Assembly: GCA_022606425.2 (NCBI GenBank)
Contig: JAHDVF020001325.1
Coordinates: 1,240,001-1,304,000, forward strand
From: Lepidostoma basale
Lineage: Eukaryota; Arthropoda; Insecta; Trichoptera; Lepidostomatidae
DNA: 64,000 nucleotides
Reading direction: 5' to 3'
Shown here: positions 55,130 to 64,000 of the stretch, in pieces
Numbering within the stretch: the stretch's first letter is position 1
Layout: each line of letters starts with the position of its first letter
The notes under the pieces: model-generated
Databases searched by the model: none
The model's input: the letters and a program-made list of their open reading frames with translations, nothing else
Told to the model about the DNA's origin: nothing
Program-made: the position numbers and the translations under genes

Positions 55130-55745
55130 AACTAATCAACATCACACCGTTTCCATGAAGTGATAGGCAGAGAGGATGTACCGTCAAACTATTCTATCCT
55201 GACATAACTCTCGCGCCTCTTCTACATTCACGCACCGTGACATGCATGCTCGTCGATTGTATCTACTTCGAACTTACCGCCTTTCAATATTTAATTAATT
55301 TGGTCATGCCATGTTTTCCTTAACCTTCCTCGACTCTGTTCACATCACACTATTTGTATATGCCATTAAAAACATTCTTCCCTCGTCCATTCGTACCACA
55401 TGTCCCAACGATCTTAGTGGCCCTTTAATAATTTTATTTAGGACGCATTAATCCGCCTTACATTCTATCATACATTATTTTTCCGCATATTTTTCTAAGT
55501 TATCTAATTTCTACGGCGTTTATTCTACTTTTATCCTTCTTCTGCCAACTCCAAGCTTCACTTCCATACACAAGGGTCGGTACTAGAACCCCATTGTGCA
55601 CTGGCATCTTTGCTTCAGTCGATATATTTCTATTTGCAGTGATCGTTTTGAGTGCACCATTTATTTTGATTATAGCACCAAAGCTTCCGTCGATGTCTTT
55701 CTCATTTTTTCCATCTCTTGTAAACATGCTTCCCAAATAAGTTAA
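55130..55745 (-). repeat. LINE-A copy, longest 5' extent
   Basis: Minus strand: MGSMFTRDGKNEKDIDGSFG, AIIKINGALKTITANRNIST, EAKMPVHNGVLVPTLVYGSE, AWSWQKKDKSRINAVEIR, then decayed to a tail without clean GTTA repeats. Shows residues upstream of those in other copies. Confidence 0.85.
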
Positions 55746-55839
55746 TTTGGAAATTAGACAAATTTCTCACCGTTCGAACTTATGTTATAATCCGTTATAA
55801 ATTAACTAACTAACCAGCAATTTAAGTTAAGTTAATTCA

Positions 55840-56010
55840 AACATTAATTAACTAACTAACCAGCCAACAAACCATCATGCCGTCTCCCCGAAGGGGTAGG
55901 CAGAAAGAATGGACTGCCACCCTTTAACCGATGCGGTACTCCATCCTTCTCTTTTCGCCCCCGTGGGAAACGCGGTGTGATGGGTTGCGAACCTCATCGC
56001 CTCATAAATT
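55840..56010 (-). repeat. SINE-B copy, 5' truncated
   Basis: Minus strand: GCGATGAGGTTCGCAACCC, GGGGGCGAAAAGAGAAGG, tail with CCCCTTCGGGG, GTTAGTTAATTAATG-type end. Confidence 0.88.
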
Positions 56011-56514
56011 ATTATTTTGAAAATCATTTATTAAACTATATTAATACAAATACATATTCATAATAATAATAGCATCTATATTAAAGTGAGTGTTAATCTT
56101 TTTGAATACGCGAAATTGAAATAGCTAATTTGATATGGACATTGTCCAGGCAGTTGAAAATAAAAAAGCTTATTAATAATTTGTTAGCTTACTAACAGAT
56201 TTCAAATAATTAATAAATATAAAATATTGCAAGTTAATAATAGAAATATTACTTTTAACAATCTCGAAATTCAAGAAATTAAAAAAGCAATTAAAAATAA
56301 AGAAAATATTATTAATTACCAAATAAATTTAACGTCAAGTCCAATCTTTGATTAATTTCCTTTGTTGTAAGTAACCCCAATAAGAACTATTATTATAAAT
56401 TATTATTATTAAGAATTATTATTATAACTTTATTCATAATATTTTTTATAACAAAAGCATAAAGTTCCAAAATAAATCTTTATAACATCTGTCAAAACTG
56501 ACAATATTTTAAAT

Positions 56515-56580
56515 GTCTACATAATACCACTGAGGAAGGACCGGGTAGTCCGAAACATGTTTGATATTTAATTTTAATTT
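56515..56580 (+). repeat. Hammerhead-ribozyme-like motif (best preserved)
   Basis: CTGAGGA at 56530-56536 fits CUGANGA. One A follows, then stem II GGAC (56538-56541) / GTCC (56548-56551) with a 6-base loop, GAAA at 56552-56555, CATG, and GTT as cleavage triplet. TAATACCA before the core pairs with TGATATTTA after GTT in six of seven positions (stem I). All three stems can form; the extra A before stem II may reduce activity. Confidence 0.55.
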
Positions 56581-56610
56581 GTTTAAAAAGTTTGTGTTGT
56601 ATACAAAGTA

Positions 56611-56860
56611 TACGACCTTCGTGGCCGAGTGGTAAGTGTTTTGACTGCCACCCCGAAAGTTTCGGGTTCGATTCCCGGCGATGGCATTGTGATTGTCACA
56701 CGGTCTTTGGTCTGGTGCAAAATTTACGTGACAATAAAATGGCGATACATTAGCTTACCTATCACATGCCAAGAGAATCAATATGATAGCTAAAGAATAA
56801 TCCTTTACATCGATTTGGCTTGCGCTGTAATGATGTAAAGAGCGGTTTATCAAAATAATA
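56611..56860 (+). repeat. tRNA-derived SINE-C copy
   Basis: GACCTTCGTGGCCGAGTGG, TTTCGGGTTCGATTCCC, GGTCTGGTGCAAAATTTACG, CATTAGCTTACCTATCAC, TAATGATGTAAAGAGCGG. Confidence 0.92.
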
Positions 56861-57429
56861 ATACTAATAATAATATAAAAAAGAAAAAGAAAAATAAAAC
56901 TAATACATATTTTAGTAAATAGTAATTAGCCGAAATTGTATTCATTTTTAAATAAGTTCATAATGTAACAAGTATTAAGTAATAGAATTTGACTCGTACC
57001 AAGCACTGAATCTAATTTACCTGAATTTTCGAGTCAAACGCTATGTTTCTCTACAATACAGTTATTTTATGTAACCTTCAAGTTTTATGTCGTGCATAGG
57101 ATTTTGAGTAAATTTCTTCGCAATAGCCTAAAAAAGAATATTAGATTTTCTAATATGCGGATGTTTATTTCATTTGTATTAGCATGAAAATTTGAAAAGT
57201 TTTCTTTTTTACGGAAAAACTTAGAGTAAAACGGAAGAAAATTGATACTTTTCACGTGGAGGTAATTTGATGTGCAAAACTTCTGGCAGGGATAATGGTA
57301 CTTGGTGGTAAGTTCTTTAGAACAAAATGAAAATATAATGAACATCCACACACACGTATGAGTAGTACAATACGTACTTCCTTATTTGTGTGTATTTTTA
57401 TAAAATATGTATGTAGATATACATTTAGT

Positions 57430-58005
57430 TATTCGACCAATTTAAATACCTTGGCAGCAGTATCACTAAAACGCTTGTCCCGGACATTGAATTAAGATGC
57501 AGAATTGAAATTGCACGAGCTGCATTTAATAAAATGAGAACCTTCTTTTGCAACGATAATCTTAACTTGAAACTCCGACAAAGAATGATTTAATGTTATA
57601 TATGGTCTGTTTTACTATATGGCTGCGAAACCTGGACTCTAAAAGTGAATGTAATAAACCAGTTGAAGGCGTTCGAGATGTGGATATACCGCAGAATTCT
57701 ACGTATACCGTGGACCAATAGGGTCAGTAATGCAGACGTACTATAGAGAGCCAGAGCCAATAGAGAGCTGTTGTCGAGCGTGAAAATTAGAAAGGTCTCA
57801 TATTTAGGTCATGTGCTAAGAGGGGAGAAATATACTACCTCCTTCGACTGATATCAATAGGTAAAGTGGAAGGACGTTGGGGAATTGGTAGAAGGCAGCT
57901 GTCCTGGCTGCGGAACATTAAAGAGTGGATAGGAATTACAAGAGTTCTGAGCCTGTTACAATCACTAACGTTGGGGGGACCTGACACGGCACCGAAAGAA
58001 GAAAG
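57430..58005 (+). repeat. LINE-G, longest copy, RT C-terminal region
   Basis: Frameshifted reading: FKYLGSSITKTLVPDIELRC, AAFNKMRTFFCNDNLNLKLR, LLYGCETWTLKVNVINQLKA, FEMWIYRRILRIPWTNRVSN, GKVEGRWGIGRRQLSWLRNI, KEWIGITRVLSLLQSLTLGG. Ends AAAGAAGAAAGAT. Confidence 0.88.
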
Positions 58006-58009
58006 ATAC

Positions 58010-59570
58010 ATTTACATCTACATTATTAAAAACATTATACAATGACAAAATATCAAAAAAAAGTAATGTAATTATGAGCAGACTAAAATATTAAAGGGTC
58101 TCTGAGATGATTTGTTAAAAAGAAAAAAATGCGGATGAAAAAAGCATGAAATTGAGAAGAACCTAGATAAACATGTCACAAAAAAATTTACGTAACAAGT
58201 CAATCATGTCAAAATTTAAAGTTTCTATATATTATACGTATTGTATATTTAAAAGCTATCTTAATTCTGAGTATTATAGAGAAATATATCAAGGAAAATA
58301 TGATTGTGGTCTATTTTATTCTGCCTAAACGTGATGGTTATAGTGAACGAAACTAAACGAAACGACGTGATGGTTTTAGTGAACTGAGTTAACTCCGTGA
58401 TATTCATTTCTATGTGATAATTTCTATTTTACGTATTATTTTGTTACGGTTACTGTTTTCAATCAACAGATTGCGCTCTCCGCCGCATGTTTGCCAAAAA
58501 TATTAAATATGGCAAATCGATCAGTTGTCGTATTGTTAATTTTACTAGTTCTGTTGTTGGTAGGAGTTTTTCTTTTTTCCTAAATCGATAAACACATGAC
58601 ATTATATATCAACTGAAAGATTCATTCCATCCTCAGTACGATTTTGTTTTATTAAGATATGTGTAATTTTAATTATTATGGGTTACCTTCATTGTATCAT
58701 GAAGTTAGCTCATATCACGAAGTTAGATATATTTTAAGCAAGTTTTTTTTTGGTAAAAATATTATCAATGCGTTCTTACCAATCATATTACAATATGTAT
58801 TAAAAAAATTAAAACAATATATGAATTATGATTTTAATTCAAATTTCGCTTAGTATCACGAAGTTAACTCAGTTTTTCCTATTACGTTAATAATAAATAA
58901 CTGCATATATAATATATTCATGCATTGTCTTATATCTTACTAATATGTCCGCTGAAATAATTGTACGTTGAATTTCCGAAACCCTTTTAATTTATCATTT
59001 GGCCTGGCCCTTTCCTCGGTAACAAAATTGGCATATTCGTAACGCACCCGACCTCCCCGAATGGAGGCATATTTCAATTGGAATGGGAGTGAGGTTCCGG
59101 TCGACGGTGTTTGCGGAGAGCAGTTAGTCGGTGTTCAGAGGGTGATGAAATTTCGGGGCTAGTAGTGATGTGCCACGAAACTTAAAACCGGTTCAGTCTC
59201 TCATTCCGTACACTTCTATACAAATTAATTAGCTAGCTAAATTGATAGAAGATACAAAGCTAAGTGTTAAGAAGATAATTATATCTTATTACACCGTTAA
59301 CATGACTTTACCAGTTAGATTATTTAAAGTTAGAAATATAAATACCAAAACTCAGTAGTCTTGGGATATGGACTTTCTTATCATATTTATGAAAGACGCA
59401 TCATGAATATTTGAAAAAACATGTATTTTGGAATAAAAAATGGCTGGTGGTCTAGAACACAGAACGGTTGGCTCCTGGGATAGACACTTACATGAGAATT
59501 CAAGAAGTTATCCATAAATAAATCATAATTACAAATTTCCACACTGACAAAAAAAAAAAAAAACACATTC
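58010..59570. other. AT-rich DNA with one higher-GC island
   Basis: No exon or classified repeat. 58360-58400 and 58690-58880 share AGTTAACTC-type words. 59020-59170 is a balanced-composition single-copy stretch. Confidence 0.3.
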
Positions 59571-59579
59571 ATACATATT

Positions 59580-60290
59580 TATTTTTTCTTGAACAATTAT
59601 GTAGAACTCATCAAATTAAATCATAAATACGAATGAAGACATCTGTTTTCTAGAAATTTTATTATTGTTTATAGGAATGACGTGTTTTGCCTTTTTAAGA
59701 CATTTTCAAATATTTGATTAATACAAACGAAACGTCTGTTTTCCTGAAATGTTATTATAATCTATTTTACATGAATTACGTGTTTCGCTTGTTAAAGGCA
59801 TTATCAAATGTCAATAACATTCTTCTTCTTCTTCTTCCTCAGCCTATTCCCGTCCATTCCTGGACAAAGGCCTCCTCCATTTGCTTCCATGTCATTCTGT
59901 CCTGTGCAGACTGCATCCAGGTTATTCCGACGTGTCTGTTTAGATCATCCTCCCACCGTAGTTGCGGTCGCCCTGCAATTCTCTTCACCGTCCACGGTCT
60001 CCAAGTCAGCAGTCTTCTTGTCTACTTTTCATCTGGGCTTCTGAGACTTTTCGTTTCAGGTTGATCGGTATTTTCCGGTTTTTGGGATGTAGCTCAGGTT
60101 TCCGAAAGCTGCCCAGCTTAGTCCAATTCTTCTTTTTAGCTCTGCGGTCTGGTTATCTCGGCCCAATCGATCACATTATCAAAAATAATAAAATTTCTTG
60201 AAAACGTACGTTTTCATTCACATTAATGATTTAATATGGAGTTTTACACCATTATTCAAGAAACAATAATTTATCAAATATCATTTGTTA
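59580..60290. repeat. Foldback MITE family H pair, one split by a LINE
   Basis: Arms GACATCTGTTTTCTAGAAAT (59640), ACGTCTGTTTTCCTGAAATG (59735) and, after the LINE piece, AATTTCTTGAAAACGTACG (60190) with TATGGAGTTTTACACCATTA and TTCAAGAAACAATAATTTA. Confidence 0.72.
59818..60178 (-). repeat. RTE-like LINE 3' end inserted in the foldback MITE
   Basis: Minus strand: GGACCGTGGACGGTGAAGAG-type block, CAGGGCGACCGCAACTACGG, WMQSAQDRMTWKQMEEAFVQ-like reading, EWTGIG, and an AAGAAGAAGAAGAATG tail. Confidence 0.75.
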
Positions 60291-60299
60291 ACAAACATG

Positions 60300-61430
60300 T
60301 TGTCACATTAATATTTGGTAATGGCTTAAAAAGGCACACATGTCACATTCCCATAAACTACAATACAACTTAAAAAAAAAACATTTTATTTATAACTTAA
60401 TTTTGTTCAATTATTGTAATTCACTTGTTTGAATCTAGTTAAACTTCAATTTCGATGAACTAGTATGTACTGTTAACTTTTCTTATCATTTACACTTGTA
60501 GTAGTATGTAATTGGCGTTCTTGTATTGTTTCTATGCGTTTTATTTATGTTCTGTAATTGCTGTTTGCTAACCCAAATAAAAAATAAATATGTTTTTAAT
60601 TAGATTAATTACAATAATAACTATTTTTCTGTAAGGAACCGATTCGCGCGAACCGGGAATAACCAATGGAAGCACATCACTAGTTATAACATACAAAAAT
60701 TCGCTAAACCACCCCTGTACACACGGGATGGTAATTTAAACATACGGTTATCTCAATGTTCCGAGAAAATTGATATTTATCCCTTTGACTTCTCTGTTAT
60801 GATTTGACGATTTAAAAAAACGTGTTTTTTTTTTGGCGTTTCTCTTCACTGCTTATTGTCAGTATTCAATCATAATAATAAAAACAGCTCGCCAGAAGAG
60901 CGACTGCTATTTATGTATTGCTCTAAGATAAACACTGTTATACAGAATGTATTTGAAGATATTCGTCAGTAAACAAAATAAATAAAAATGGTCACATTCG
61001 TTTTTACGTAGTTTTTTTATTTGTTTCATGCCAACATTTATATAAAAATGTTTTTGTACTATATTCGTTTGTTTTACTAGTTTTGTTGTGGAATCATATT
61101 TGAATTTGTACACTCACTTAAAATTCGCACACCGAAGTATTACTTGTATAACAATCATCTGAAGTAATACATTGTGAAAAAACAATGATTTCTAATAGTT
61201 ATTCTATAGCATATTTTTTATTAATATTGGATACATTTTTAAATAATGAAAAACATTCCGATAATACATAAAAAATAATAATGTATTAACATTAAATTTT
61301 TTAAATATCTTTGTTTTATAATGATCCCGTAAAAATAGTGAGTTTGAACTAAATGTTTTCGAGTAAAATCTATTTATTTGGTTGGTTATGGATTTCAACA
61401 TATACTCTTCTTTCTTCTCCTTCTTCTTTT
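60300..61430. other. AT-rich DNA without recognised features
   Basis: No exon, RNA gene or classified repeat seen. Confidence 0.3.
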
Positions 61431-61437
61431 AGACCTT

Positions 61438-61735
61438 ATTGTAACACCTGATGATGCCAACATCGGATGGCGAAACAGCTGTCGCGACACTCTCAGTGAA
61501 TAAAAAGAAATTGTGATATTATAACATTGTTATAAATTTAACAGTTATAATTTTCAAGTATCATAGTGTTTCGGCCAAAACAATGGACTATTCAAATATA
61601 ATATGTAACTACACCGATGAAGGGCTTCTGTGTCCCGAAACATGTTTTGTTTTAATTTTAAATAAAGCGTTGTGGAACAAAGATAATGAAATTTTGATCA
61701 AAGTAATGGTGAATATAGAATCCTAAAAATAGCTA
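61438..61735 (+). repeat. Penelope-like repeat with two hammerhead-like cores
   Basis: First core: CTGATGA, hairpin GCCAAC-ATCG-GATGGC, GAAAC AGCTGTC (61448-61485). Second: CCGATGA (61614-61620), AGGG...CCC, GAAAC ATGTT. Between them is AAGTATCATAGTGTTTCGGCC, as at 42.53 kb. GGTGAATATAGAA ends the block. Confidence 0.55.
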
Positions 61736-62045
61736 AAAACATAAAATTATTAACAAAATTCGTTATCTGTATTCATACGCGAAATGATAATGCGCCATCT
61801 AGTGTCCATTGATACAAGTAAGCACTTAATGTCGGACGCGGTCGCAAACTTTCAGACATAAAGTATGACTCAATTTTATACCTACCCGGAGAATGAGTCT
61901 TCTTGAATGAAAACTAGTTTCACCACTCCCGGGAAATGTGTGGAATGCGCCCGAACAGAACTAACTTCCCGCCAACTCGATATTACGGAAATTTACCGAA
62001 GGACTCGCATACTGCCGGCACATTCCATTATTTACACTGCTCTCT

Positions 62046-62063
62046 ATAGAAGCGTGTGCCGGT

Positions 62064-62124
<61 letters not shown>

Positions 62125-62140
62125 TGAGTGTGTGTGTGTG
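62046..62140. repeat. (GT)n microsatellite
   Basis: About 45 GT units with few interruptions (tgagtgagtg near the end). Confidence 0.97.
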
Positions 62141-62459
62141 GTAAAGACTGGGTCTTATCAACCCTTGTCTCGCCTATGATCTGATTAACTCGAATATTTA
62201 AAGTTATGCGTACAAATATTGATATAATAAATTGTGAAATGAAGCGGGAAACTACCAAATTAAAGGCCCAAGTGGACCTTTCCAAGTGAAAGTGGAGAAT
62301 TCCAAGAACCAGAAAAACGCAATATATTATTATTTATTTAAATTTTTTTATATTTCTTTCTTTAGTTATAAAAAAATACATATTTCTTCTTACAACCAGT
62401 ATATGACATTTTTAAATACATAATAGTTAAAATTATAATGAAAAAAAAAATTAAGAGCA

Positions 62460-62950
62460 ATTAGGCACAAAACACATAAAGAAGATATTTGACAACAAGA
62501 AAAAAATTAATAACTTTAAAACTTTAAAATGTGATCGGACGTACACTATACATTGGTTGCGGAATTTGTGAACATTATATGAGTCCTTCATGACTAGCGG
62601 CAAGCTATTTAATACTTTCAAACCCTTAAAAAAATCTGTTTTCGGAACCCCTTGATACTGTTATATTATAATAATTCTAAAATTTGTTTTGTCTCTCGTT
62701 GAGTACCCATGTATTTCATAATTGTAAGAAGCCTGGTCACACAAATATTTTGGAAGAAGCCCACCACTCAATTTGTATGCAAAAATAAGTGTATTTAAGG
62801 TGAGCCTCGGTCTTATTGATAGCATCTTCAAATCTTCAAGCATCGTCTTAATTCGTGCGCGTCTACTGCACCTCAGTACAATTCTCATTGCTTTATTTTG
62901 AATTATTTGAATCTTTTGAGTATCGGTTTTATTGATCAAATATAGAATGG
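62460..62950 (-). repeat. LINE RT C-terminal fragment (jockey/CR1-like)
   Basis: Minus strand: QKIQIIQNKAMRIVLRCSRR, ARIKTMLEDLKMLSIRPRLT, LNTLIFAYKLSGGLLPKYLC in a 92-codon open frame, then a decayed tail with NFRIIII-like end. Confidence 0.85.
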
Positions 62951-63084
62951 TGGAACAATAATTAAAGTGAGGGGCAACTTACGCATTGTACACCAGGTGT
63001 GCATGTTAGGTTTTTTTATCGCTCAAACTTTGAAATGAAATCAAAATAACCTTTGATATTACCAATATTTCATTTTTTTAAAGG

Positions 63085-63418
63085 ACATTCACTGACTAAC
63101 TAACTAACTAACTTACCATCACGCCATCTCCCCGGAGGGGTAGGCAGAAAGAATGGAACGCCACACTGTTCTGTCCTGACATACGTCTCTCACTTCCTCT
63201 ACATTCATACATCTTGTCATGCACGCACGTCGATTTTTCCGACTCCTCACGTGACCGACATTCAATATTTGATTGATTTGATCGTGCCACGTTTTCCTCG
63301 GCCTTCCTCTATTTCTAGCTCCGTTCACGCCGTTTACATACGAGTATACCTTCTTTACCATTCTGTCTTCACTCATTCTTTCCATGTGTCCAAACCATCT
63401 TAATGACCCTTTCCTTAT
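63085..63418 (-). repeat. LINE-A copy
   Basis: Minus strand: MERMSEDRMVKKVYSYVNGV, NRGRPRKTWHDQINQILNV, CMNVEEVRDVCQDRTVWRS, ILSAYPSGEMA, then four GTTA units. Over nine tenths identical to 47.56-48.10 kb, so a recent insertion. Confidence 0.9.
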
Positions 63419-63493
63419 TCACTATGTATAAAATATAATTTCGGCCAAATGGCCGCCGTGGCTTTGCTGCAGATGGAGTATCCTGGTGGTCAA

Positions 63494-63883
63494 AAGGTTT
63501 TCAATAGGGACGCTCACATTCACAGCACTCACTTTAACAGCGTATAGCAGCCATTTTGGTAAAGCGATAGCTATCAAATTTGACAAGTATACTTATTTTG
63601 TCTTGACATTTTACATTGAAACGTTGCACGCTTCAACAACGCGTTGAAACCGTTAAATTTCATTATTAAAATCAGTGCTCTGTTCGCCAATTTATGGCAT
63701 TCATAACCGTCCACAATACGTCGTTTAATGCATTAATTTGAGACTCTTGTGGCTTAAACTGGATGATACAAATATCGACAACATATGGTTCCAACAAGAC
63801 GGCGCTACGTAGCATATAACCCACGACACGATGGACATTCTGCACGAGCGATTTAAATGAAGCGTCCCTATTGAAAGACCCTA
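63494..63883 (+). mobile_element. Internally deleted mariner-type transposon, about 390 bp
   Basis: Inverted ends AGGTTTTCAATAGGGACGCT (63495-63514) and GCGTCCCTATTGAAAGACC (63862-63880). Near 63640-63720 an N-terminal piece (RQFMAFITVHNTS-like); at 63745-63855 a catalytic-core piece reading LKLDDTNIDNIWFQQDGAT, then HDTMDILHERFK with stops. The second catalytic Asp block is visible (QQDGAT); most of the transposase is lost. Confidence 0.8.
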
Positions 63884-64000
63884 TACTTTACTGCAAACCA
63901 ATCCCTAGGATTGAAACTTATTCCTAAGTTTGTAAGTCAAAATAGAACATAATGTTATTATAAGTAGTCGTTAGATCTGACAATTGCACTGAATCCATTA

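Noticed and set aside
61907..62179. 90-codon open frame with a Cys-Val repeat
   Set aside because: It is a translation of the GT microsatellite; the minus-strand frames rich in Thr-His are the same artefact.

Overview
This window looks like nuclear DNA of an insect, most likely a moth or butterfly. It is AT-rich, genes are split by small to mid-size GT-AG introns, and introns and intergenic DNA are packed with decayed non-LTR retrotransposon ends, SINEs, MITEs and mariner/hAT remnants. There are no bacterial-type operons. The lepidopteran assignment is an inference from repeat style and gene content; no search was possible.

Three real genes can be supported. (1) On the minus strand at 3514-3924 lies the complete coding sequence of mitochondrial ribosomal protein L36, immediately downstream of a splice acceptor, so it probably has an intron in its 5' UTR. 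(2) On the plus strand from 4466 to 26579 lies a complete 12-exon gene for Vps8, the CORVET tethering-complex subunit. All exon phases join without a break into 1224 residues: an acidic N-terminus, a beta-propeller, a helical/clathrin-repeat body and a C-terminal RING-H2. Genes 1 and 2 are head to head about 0.3-0.5 kb apart and probably share a divergent promoter. (3) On the minus strand at 33209-33314 lies the terminal coding exon of a G-protein gamma subunit of the Ggamma30A (eye Gge) type, ending in a CaaX box. Its upstream exon was not found, so the DNA from 33.3 kb to the right edge is probably one large, repeat-filled intron.

The rest is repeats. At least 18 pieces of one non-LTR element (called LINE-A here) end in GTTA tandem tails. 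At least nine copies of an unrelated short element (SINE-B) carry the same last ~55 bases, a LINE/SINE partnership with a conserved C(UUCG)G-type hairpin that overlaps the end of the LINE reading frame. A tRNA-derived SINE (SINE-C), CR1/jockey-like and L2-like LINE ends, three further LINE 3'-end families, foldback MITEs, a 421-bp hAT MITE with an 8-bp target duplication and two internally deleted mariners are also present. Scattered repeats resembling Penelope-like element ends carry hammerhead-ribozyme-like cores (CUGANGA - hairpin - GAAAC). These, together with the LINE-A/SINE-B tail module, are the least ordinary things here.

Layout: 0-3.5 kb repeats; 3.5-4.5 kb mRpL36 and the shared promoter; 4.5-26.6 kb vps8 with repeat-filled introns; 26.6-32.9 kb repeat-poor AT-rich DNA with one hAT MITE; 32.9-33.3 kb Ggamma30A last exon; 33.3-64 kb dense nested repeats with a few single-copy, higher-GC islands.
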